Assembly: GCA_036160955.1 (NCBI GenBank)
Contig: JAYYDJ010000063.1
Coordinates: forward strand, 1 to 13,396
Origin: GCA-2699365 sp036160955
GTDB taxonomy: Bacteria; Verrucomicrobiota; Verrucomicrobiia; Opitutales; Coraliomargaritaceae
DNA: 13,396 nt
Direction of reading: 5' to 3'
Positions 8,050-13,396 of this stretch are shown piece by piece (position 1 is the stretch's first letter; every line of letters begins with the position of its first letter). Under the pieces are notes generated by a model. It was not told the origin of the DNA. It was given only the letters and a program-made list of their open reading frames with translations, and did not search any database. A program made the translations under genes and the position numbers.

Positions 8050-9300
8050 TTAGCGAAATGGACCACGACGACCCGGACCACCACGATAGGTTGCATTTTC
8101 TAAACGCTCTCTAACTTCTTCACTATATTTGGCGGACTCTAAGTATCCTGCAAATGCAGATGGGTCTTGGTCTTTCCAATTTGCTGCCACTCTCTCCATT
8201 AGATACCCTTGCATTCTTTCATTGGAAATAGACTCTGCCCAGCTCATCGCATTAGCAGGATCTTCTTGCGCTGCCCGAAAGGTATAACTTGCAACGGCAC
8301 GGTCCAGTTCTGGAGAAGCGGGCAGTGTATTGAGCCACTCTGCTGATGCAGATAAATCATACTGTGACCATTCTCGAATAATGCTAGCGGTACCTCGACC
8401 AAACGCTGGATCTTCCGCATCTAGATTAGAAAGCCAGTCTGCTGCTGCGATCGGATCACTTTCTGCCCATTCACTAATTAAAGAGGTCTTAATCCATGTG
8501 GTCGCTGATTCGCCCAATGAATTTACATAAGAAGCCGCTGCAGTAGGGTCATATTGCGCCCATTCGTCAACCATTTCTGCAAGTAGCCGATTTTTCGTAT
8601 CACCTTCCTGCATTGCCTCGACTGTTAAGCGAGCAACCTCTAGTCCGCCCTGTCGTACCTGCATCTCAATAACTTCGCTAAGAATATTATTTTTTAATCG
8701 CTTTTCTACACTGTTAGCTTCTTTCATTCCGAATGCCTGCGCAAATGCCGCCGTCGGTTCGGATTGCGCATAACCGCGAAATATAGCCATTAATTTTCGA
8801 TTCATGACCTGTTTCGGTATTTGATCGGAATGGGCATCCGCCCAAGATAGAGCTGCATTAGGGTTAGTTGCCCCCCAAACCTCCAGGATACTGTTTATAG
8901 CACGTTCTTGATCACGAACAGATGCAATCTTGGTTGCTTCTAAAAGAGCAAATTCTGGTTGATCCGTAGCCATACGCACTAATAAATCTTTAATAATAGT
9001 AGCACGCTTTGGATCCGTAAACGGTAGGGCAAATGCTCCTTGCAATGATTCTTGCAATGAGACTGCTGGATAGTAAATGGCTTGGCTATCTTCTGAATTC
9101 GAGGCTAACCCATCAGTGTTTTCTAATTCTACAGTACTGTACTGTCTAGATGCTTCATATTTTTCGTCATCAGACTCATTAATTAAACCAGTAGTTATAA
9201 CATTATCTACAGAAAGTTGCAATCCTCTGCCAATAGCGAAGGCTACAAGTACAGTTGCTGACCAAACAATTACTAATATGGAATGTGTTGGAAGTTTCAT
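8050..9300 (-). CDS. Membrane-anchored protein with tandem W-x3-DP-x-AA helical repeats
   Basis: I do not recognise a named family for this 416-residue protein. It opens with one hydrophobic segment (about residues 8-27, after MKLPTH), acting as an uncleaved anchor or a signal. A low-complexity, acidic linker (about 30-80) follows. From about 98 to 400 I count roughly nine degenerate repeats of 31-36 residues, each probably a helical hairpin. The clearest copies read EWAQYDPTAAASYVNSL (246-262), EWAESDPIAAADWLSNL (277-293) and EWSQYDLSASAEWLNTL (310-326). The protein ends in a short basic Gly/Arg tail, GGPGRRGPFR. The architecture suggests an extracytoplasmic solenoid for protein binding; no catalytic motif is seen. 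Similar repeat proteins are, to my recollection, common in Verrucomicrobia. It lies 36 bases downstream of the L,D-transpeptidase gene on the same strand. A TATAAT at 9315-9320 (minus strand) could give it its own promoter. Confidence 0.85.
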   Translation of the reverse strand: MKLPTHSILVIVWSATVLVAFAIGRGLQLSVDNVITTGLINESDDEKYEASRQYSTVELENTDGLASNSEDSQAIYYPAVSLQESLQGAFALPFTDPKRATIIKDLLVRMATDQPEFALLEATKIASVRDQERAINSILEVWGATNPNAALSWADAHSDQIPKQVMNRKLMAIFRGYAQSEPTAAFAQAFGMKEANSVEKRLKNNILSEVIEMQVRQGGLEVARLTVEAMQEGDTKNRLLAEMVDEWAQYDPTAAASYVNSLGESATTWIKTSLISEWAESDPIAAADWLSNLDAEDPAFGRGTASIIREWSQYDLSASAEWLNTLPASPELDRAVASYTFRAAQEDPANAMSWAESISNERMQGYLMERVAANWKDQDPSAFAGYLESAKYSEEVRERLENATYRGGPGRRGPFR

Positions 9301-9336
9301 GTTATAGCTAAATTATTATATAACACTTTTTAGTCA

Positions 9337-9885
9337 TTAATTAGTCGTTATCCAAACTAAATTATTTTCACTTATTTGTTTAAATAACGCAATAATATCA
9401 ACATTTTTCATCTCTATGCATCCACTGCTAAATGGCTTACCAATACGAGTTTCGTGATTCGTACCATGTATGTATATATAACGATTATAGGTATCGCATC
9501 CATCGCCTGCATTAACACCGTGTTCCAGGCCACGTAAACGAATGATGCGACTAGTGATCAGATTACTTTCCTGCTGTTCTGACGTAAATTTTGTTAAGTG
9601 CTGGGTGGGCACTCGTCCTTTAAAAACCATACCACTTGGTTGCTCTGAACCAATCATAGTAGCAATTGTATGTAATCCAGTCGGCGTACCAAATGAATTA
9701 ACGGCACAGCTACTAGGATTTTTCGAAGTAGAAACTATATATTTTTGTGCAAGTTTTCCATCAATAAGGTAAAAGAGACGTTGCGATTTGATCGAAACGA
9801 TTAGTAGTTGATCAGTCGGCGAGATTGACAATGCCATGCAGCTTTGTTTTACACGCTCGTATTCCACTTTTAAATTAAATGGCAT
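9337..9885 (-). CDS. L,D-transpeptidase (YkuD domain) without an evident signal peptide
   Basis: The 182-residue protein is one YkuD catalytic domain. The active-site signature is His140 ('YIHGTN'), Ser154 and Cys156 in 'GKPFSSGCIEM', matching H-x(n)-S-x-G-C. 'LIVSIKSQRLFYL' near 28-40 and 'SFGTPTGLHTI' near 64-74 are usual for the fold. The family forms 3-3 crosslinks between diaminopimelate residues or attaches proteins to peptidoglycan. Unusually, neither the ATG at 9885 nor the internal ATG at 9837 (MALSISPTDQ) is followed by a signal peptide or membrane helix, although the reaction occurs outside the cytoplasm. The longer start overlaps the divergent asd start by seven bases; the shorter one would leave a 41-base gap. 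Neither has a Shine-Dalgarno motif, so the start is uncertain. Confidence 0.9.
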   Translation of the reverse strand: MPFNLKVEYERVKQSCMALSISPTDQLLIVSIKSQRLFYLIDGKLAQKYIVSTSKNPSSCAVNSFGTPTGLHTIATMIGSEQPSGMVFKGRVPTQHLTKFTSEQQESNLITSRIIRLRGLEHGVNAGDGCDTYNRYIYIHGTNHETRIGKPFSSGCIEMKNVDIIALFKQISENNLVWITTN

Positions 9886-10892
9886 ATAAGGTAGGTATAC
9901 TCGGAGCGACTGGGGCGGTCGGTCAAGAAATCATTCGTTTACTCCATGAACGTAATTTTCCGTTCAGTGAGTTACAACTACTTGCTTCTGCTCGTTCGGC
10001 AGGCAAAATATACAAGTATATAAGTAAGACATGGACCATTCACGAGGCTAACGAAGATAGTTTTTCAGGCTTAGATATATGCATTTTTAGTGCAGGAACT
10101 AGTCAATCCTTGCAGTTCGCAGAAGCCGCATCAAAGAGCGGATGTATTGTTATCGATAATTCTTCAGCATTTCGAATGGATCCAACAGTTCCGCTCATTG
10201 TACCTGAGGTAAATCCGGATGCTATTGATGATCACAAGGGTATCATTGCTAATCCTAATTGCTCAACGGCAATCACTCTAATGGGTCTGTATCCCTTGCA
10301 CCAAGCATTTGGCTTAAAGCGCTTCATAGCATCTACCTATCAAGCTGTGTCTGGCAGTGGCGCTGCTGGCTTAGCAGAATTAGAAATGCAGACAAAGGCT
10401 TGGTGCAACGGGGAGCCATTGAAGCGTGAAGTCTATCCTCACCAAATCGCCTTCAATCTGATTCCACACGTGGATAGTTTCAAAGAAGATGGTTACACTC
10501 GTGAAGAGATGAAAATGCTTCATGAAGGTAAAAAAATCATGGGAATTGATGACTTACGAGTGACTTGCACCTGTGTGCGTGTACCGGTACTTCGAGCGCA
10601 TTGCATTTCAATAAGTGCAGAATTTGAGCGACCAGTTAGCGTTCAATCCGCACATTTAAGTATTCAATCTTTCCAGGGAGTAGAGTTGGTTGATGACCCA
10701 AGACATCTAAAATACCCGATGCCATTGGACTATTCCGAAATAGTCCCGTGTGCAGTAGGGCGCATTCGAAAAGACGGTGTTTTTGATAATGGATTAGCAT
10801 TATGGGTAACAGGGGATCAATTATGGAAGGGTGCAGCACTCAATGCCATACAGATTGCAGAATTGTTACATACTAAGGAATTGGTAAAATAA
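9879..10892 (+). CDS. asd: Aspartate-semialdehyde dehydrogenase
   Basis: The 337-residue enzyme reduces aspartyl-4-phosphate to aspartate 4-semialdehyde with NADPH, feeding lysine, diaminopimelate, threonine and methionine synthesis. The NADP-binding motif is GATGAVG at 9-15. The catalytic cysteine is Cys128 in NPNCST, Gln155 sits in 'TYQAVSGSG', and the acid/base His241 lies in RVPVLRAHC. Length and motifs place it in the typical 330-340-residue bacterial group, and it is complete. The ATG at 9879 is fixed by the immediate MAYKVGILGATG start, since the Rossmann strand begins at residue 3. Its promoter must lie within the divergent transpeptidase gene, because the two starts overlap or nearly touch. 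A membrane protein gene follows after 13 bases. Confidence 0.96.
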   Translation: MAYKVGILGATGAVGQEIIRLLHERNFPFSELQLLASARSAGKIYKYISKTWTIHEANEDSFSGLDICIFSAGTSQSLQFAEAASKSGCIVIDNSSAFRMDPTVPLIVPEVNPDAIDDHKGIIANPNCSTAITLMGLYPLHQAFGLKRFIASTYQAVSGSGAAGLAELEMQTKAWCNGEPLKREVYPHQIAFNLIPHVDSFKEDGYTREEMKMLHEGKKIMGIDDLRVTCTCVRVPVLRAHCISISAEFERPVSVQSAHLSIQSFQGVELVDDPRHLKYPMPLDYSEIVPCAVGRIRKDGVFDNGLALWVTGDQLWKGAALNAIQIAELLHTKELVK

Positions 10893-10905
10893 AGTTAACT
10901 TCTCG

Positions 10906-11307
10906 ATGCTTGAACTAGCTCGTCATCTATCGGACTGCAGTCTATTTATTCTAATTTGGATAGTACAACTGACTATTTATCCATCTTTTCAATTTATGTC
11001 TGCTGAACAGCTAATACAGTGGCATGCTAAATACACAGAACGCATGGCGTGGATAGCCGGACCATTAATTCTATTTCAAACAACAATTATTAGTATCCAG
11101 ATCGTCCTAGAAATAAGTATTATAAATATATTATCCGGAATTATCGTCGGAGTTACATGGATACTTACCTATTTTGTTTCCATTCCCTTGCACCGGACGA
11201 TCAGTGAAGATGGAGGCAGTTTAGTAGAACTTAACAAATTAGTAAATACAAACTGGTACCGCACTATCTGCTGGTCTGTCCTGTTCGCTATAGGGTGGGT
11301 TCACTAG
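10906..11307 (+). CDS. Small four-helix integral membrane protein, unknown function
   Basis: The 133-residue protein has four predicted membrane segments at about 8-28, 47-69, 72-95 and 117-132. Conserved-looking polar spots lie at the helix ends: 'YPSF' (25-28), 'WHAKYTERM' (39-47), 'IPLHRTIS' (93-100) and 'LVNTNWYRT' (112-120). This layout resembles an uncharacterised family I recall from Bacteroidetes and Verrucomicrobia, in which W-H, P-L-H and N-W-x-R-T are shared. No enzymatic function can be assigned. The histidines, tryptophans and arginine close to the membrane face could bind a cofactor or ligand, but that is speculation. It starts 13 bases after asd on the same strand, so cotranscription is likely, and it ends 13 bases before the convergent malQ stop. 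There is no Shine-Dalgarno motif. Confidence 0.8.
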   Translation: MLELARHLSDCSLFILIWIVQLTIYPSFQFMSAEQLIQWHAKYTERMAWIAGPLILFQTTIISIQIVLEISIINILSGIIVGVTWILTYFVSIPLHRTISEDGGSLVELNKLVNTNWYRTICWSVLFAIGWVH

Positions 11308-11320
11308 AATAGAGCAGTGC

Positions 11321-12850
11321 TTAAATACGACCACTGAGCATATTTAGCTCCCGTAAATATTGCGCACTTTCTTGTTGCAGCGCTTCTAATTGAGAATAGG
11401 TCATGCGCCATTGCCAGTTTCCACTAGCTGCACCAGGTTTATTTAATCGCGCCTCTGAGCCAAGACTCATAATATCCTGTACAGGTACTATTGCCAATCG
11501 ACCTATCGAGAAGAGGGCACAGCGGACGAGGTCAGCTGCGATTGCCTCTCCACTAACTTTTAAGTAGGTACGTACTTGGTTTTTAGCTGATTCATGTAGA
11601 CTAGAAAACCATCCAACTGTTGTATCGTTATCATGTGTACCTGTATACACTACGCTATTAACTGTGTGATTGTGTGGTAAATATGCATTAGACGAATCCT
11701 CATCGAATGCAAATTGCAAGACTGCCATACCAGGAAATCCAGTTGCAAAATGTAGTGATTGGACAGCCTCTGTGATAATACCTAGATTTTCTGCAACGAT
11801 TTGAGCTTCAGGAAACTTCGAATGGATCGCTTTAAATAATTCTATACCTGGGCTTTTTTCCCAACTTCCATTCCGCGCGGTAGACTCATTAGCTGACACT
11901 GACCAATAAGACTCAAAACCACGGAAATGGTCGAGGCGTAGAATATCATAAAAGTTTAAATTATTACCAATACGCTCCAACCACCAAGAAAAATCACTGT
12001 TAATGTGCGCAGGCCAATTATACAACGGATTACCCCATAGTTGACCATCTACTGAAAAGTAATCAGGTGGTACTCCTGCAACTGACATAGGCTCACCATT
12101 TTTATTAACCTGAAAGAGTTCACGATTGGACCAAACATCAGAACTATCAAGAGATACAAAAATAGGTGTGTCTCCCATGATTTTAATACCGTTTAATTCA
12201 CAATATGAATGCAGGCGTTGAAATTGTGCATAAAACAGGTACTGATAAAACACTTGAGAATCGATTGCATCTTCGATCTCTTGTGTACGCTCTAAATTAT
12301 GAGCAATATTATAGTTACGATAATTAGTCGGCCATTCCAACCAACAACTACCATTATGTTGACTCTTTAGAGCCATAAATAGGGCATAATCTTCTAACCA
12401 ATAAGATTGCTGCTCACGAAATTCGCGTATGCTTCCATAAGTGCTTAAACTGTCTTTTCTGGAAGCCAAAAAACGTTTATGTGCGATTGTTAAAATTGGC
12501 CAAAAAGAACTGTACAAAGAACCATAATCAACAAACTCATTGGATAATTCTAGGAGTTTTTTTATTTCATCACTAAAAAGTAAACCTTCAGATTCGAGTG
12601 GATCTAGATCAATAAAATATGGATTGCCTGCAAATGCTGAAAAACACTGATAAGGTGAGTCGCCATAACCTGTTGGACCAAGCGGACATATCTGCCAAAC
12701 GCGCATACCGCTAGCTTTTAAAAAATCTACGAAACGATAAGCGCTAGAACCAAAATTACCGATGCCAGACACAGAAGGTAAGGATGAAATCGGTAACTGT
12801 ACACCTGTAGACCTTGATTGTAGCCAATTATATAAAGCTTCTTCAGCCAT
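11321..12850 (-). CDS. malQ: 4-alpha-glucanotransferase (amylomaltase, GH77)
   Basis: This 509-residue GH77 enzyme transfers alpha-1,4-glucan segments between maltooligosaccharides and acts in glycogen or maltodextrin metabolism in the cytoplasm. The N-terminal signature is 'STGVQLPISSLPSVSGIGNF' at 14-33, then 'WQICPLGPTGYGDSPYQ' at 52-68. The catalytic nucleophile is Asp307 in LRLDHFRG, the acid/base is Glu354 in VAENLG, and the third carboxylate is Asp407 in GTHDNDT. The length matches the compact Thermus-type amylomaltases, about 500 residues, rather than the longer E. coli MalQ of about 690. The ATG at 12848-12850 has the best ribosome binding site in the window, AAGGTG, eight bases upstream. 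A 13-base tandem duplication with -10-like boxes lies just upstream of that. Confidence 0.96.
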   Translation of the reverse strand: MAEEALYNWLQSRSTGVQLPISSLPSVSGIGNFGSSAYRFVDFLKASGMRVWQICPLGPTGYGDSPYQCFSAFAGNPYFIDLDPLESEGLLFSDEIKKLLELSNEFVDYGSLYSSFWPILTIAHKRFLASRKDSLSTYGSIREFREQQSYWLEDYALFMALKSQHNGSCWLEWPTNYRNYNIAHNLERTQEIEDAIDSQVFYQYLFYAQFQRLHSYCELNGIKIMGDTPIFVSLDSSDVWSNRELFQVNKNGEPMSVAGVPPDYFSVDGQLWGNPLYNWPAHINSDFSWWLERIGNNLNFYDILRLDHFRGFESYWSVSANESTARNGSWEKSPGIELFKAIHSKFPEAQIVAENLGIITEAVQSLHFATGFPGMAVLQFAFDEDSSNAYLPHNHTVNSVVYTGTHDNDTTVGWFSSLHESAKNQVRTYLKVSGEAIAADLVRCALFSIGRLAIVPVQDIMSLGSEARLNKPGAASGNWQWRMTYSQLEALQQESAQYLRELNMLSGRI

Positions 12851-12865
12851 TTCGTTAACACCTTA

Positions 12866-12891
12866 AGAGTATAACAATAGAGTATAACAAT
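12866..12891 (-). promoter_or_regulatory. Perfect 13-bp tandem duplication with twin TATACT boxes upstream of malQ
   Basis: The plus-strand sequence agagtataacaat occurs twice with no gap (12866-12878 and 12879-12891). Read toward malQ it is attgttatactct twice, placing -10-like TATACT hexamers at 12868-12873 and 12881-12886, about 18 and 31 bases before the ATG. -35 sequences are poor. It may be a duplicated promoter core or an operator pair. The repeat is certain; the function is inferred. Confidence 0.45.
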
Positions 12892-12927
12892 ATAATTAAA
12901 TACTGAAGCTAGAATAAAAACTAGACA

Positions 12928-12950
12928 TAATATATATTGTACGTATATTA
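12928..12950. repeat. AT-only inverted repeat in the lepB-malQ gap
   Basis: taatata (12928-12934) and tatatta (12944-12950) form a 7-bp inverted repeat with a 9-base loop, just after the signal peptidase stop. The stem has no G-C pairs and no following T run, so it is a poor terminator. In DNA this AT-rich it may be chance or a protein-binding site. Confidence 0.3.
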
Positions 12951-12960
12951 ATAAGGATTT

Positions 12961-13396
12961 TTAATCAGCTAAACCCCAGCGTTTTGTAAAAGGATAATAA
13001 ATAAAGATAGCTTTGCCTATTAAGGCTTGGTCCGGCACGAAGCCCCAATAACGACTATCCGCAGAATTTGCAGAATTGTCGCCTAATGCTACATAACTAT
13101 TTTTGGGAACTCGCATACTTCGACCCTTTGCCATTAAGCGCTCATTAATGTATCCATTGTACTCACCAATTTGCTTTGAATTACTAACAAATGCCTCTAC
13201 CTCTGTTCGCGGTATATTATTAGCATGCAATGTACCATCTATGATTTCAATTTCTTCATATTCGGCACCACCGATTCTTTTGATGTAATATTTTGGCGTA
13301 TAATCTCCGGTAGCCCTTCCGACTGACTCTAGAATATCATCTGTACGAAACACAAAAGGGTCGCCAACTTTCGGTTTCCTAAAGTGGTATGATAAT
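12961..13396 (-). CDS. lepB: Signal peptidase I, C-terminal part
   Basis: The gene enters from the right edge, so its start and the catalytic serine (box B) lie outside the window. About 145 residues are visible. The first part reads LSYHFRKPKVGDPFVFR, matching box C (GDxxVF). 'YYIKRIGG' carries the catalytic lysine of box D (codon 13279-13281), and 'GDNSANSADSRYWGFVP' is box E. The end, 'GKAIFIYYPFTKRWGLAD', is a usual SPase I C-terminus. A frame starting at GTG 13353 would drop box C, so the true start is upstream. The enzyme cleaves signal peptides from exported proteins at the outer face of the inner membrane. The roughly 35 residues after the catalytic lysine differ from E. coli but keep the general layout. 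The stop is 110 bases before the malQ start. Confidence 0.93.
   Translation of the reverse strand, partial: LSYHFRKPKVGDPFVFRTDDILESVGRATGDYTPKYYIKRIGGAEYEEIEIIDGTLHANNIPRTEVEAFVSNSKQIGEYNGYINERLMAKGRSMRVPKNSYVALGDNSANSADSRYWGFVPDQALIGKAIFIYYPFTKRWGLAD

Noticed and set aside
9040..9063. Direct repeat cttgcaatgatt/cttgcaatgaga inside the repeat-protein gene
   Set aside because: It encodes SLQESLQ in the linker and is explained by the repeated amino acids; no sign of a mobile or regulatory element.
9077..9307. Open frame of 76 codons on the plus strand across the start of the repeat protein gene
   Set aside because: It is antisense to a clear membrane-anchor coding region and shows no motif of its own.
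9301..9324. Inverted repeat gttata-N12-tataac between the transpeptidase and repeat-protein genes
   Set aside because: Only 6 bp, all A/T except one pair, in an AT-rich gap. Likely chance; it also overlaps a possible -10 box.

Overview
This is an ordinary stretch of chromosome from an AT-rich Gram-negative bacterium, most likely a member of the Verrucomicrobiota (Opitutae or Puniceicoccales-like). That placement is an inference from three things: the long PurF form shared with Bacteroidetes and Verrucomicrobia, an ApaG with the 'FSYNSYH' signature I associate with that group, and a membrane-anchored protein built of 'W-x-x-x-DP-x-A-A-x-x-W' repeats of a kind I recall from verrucomicrobial genomes. 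Shine-Dalgarno motifs are nearly absent; the malQ start is the only one with a convincing one. I see no tRNA, rRNA, CRISPR array, insertion sequence, phage gene or integrase.

Layout: (1) 1-2114, all minus strand: the 5' part of typA (cut by the window edge), then a beta-CASP metallo-beta-lactamase-fold nuclease whose start overlaps the stop of apaG by 4 bases. (2) 2115-2276: divergent promoter region. (3) 2277-8047, plus strand: purF and purH with 2 bases between them (first step and last two steps of IMP synthesis), then an M48 lipoprotein metalloprotease and an M20 dipeptidase. (4) 8050-9885, minus strand: the repeat protein and, upstream of it, an L,D-transpeptidase. (5) 9879-11307, plus strand: asd (aspartate-semialdehyde dehydrogenase), whose start overlaps the divergent transpeptidase start by 7 bases, then a small four-helix membrane protein. 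(6) 11321-13396, minus strand: malQ and the 3' part of a signal peptidase I gene cut by the window edge.

How the genes fit together: purF and purH form a purine biosynthesis pair. Asd makes the aspartate semialdehyde needed for diaminopimelate, and L,D-transpeptidases usually act on diaminopimelate in peptidoglycan, so that divergent pair may share a cell-wall theme. ApaG with a CPSF-like nuclease suggests, weakly, a link to nucleotide or RNA 5'-end metabolism. The rest looks like housekeeping.

Coding is dense: both convergent gene pairs are 2 and 13 bases apart, and no clear intrinsic terminator is visible. Nothing here amounts to a clearly new system. The best leads are the repeat protein, the transpeptidase without an export signal and its overlapping divergent start, the apaG/nuclease coupling, and two short tandem duplications carrying -10-like sequences upstream of typA and malQ.
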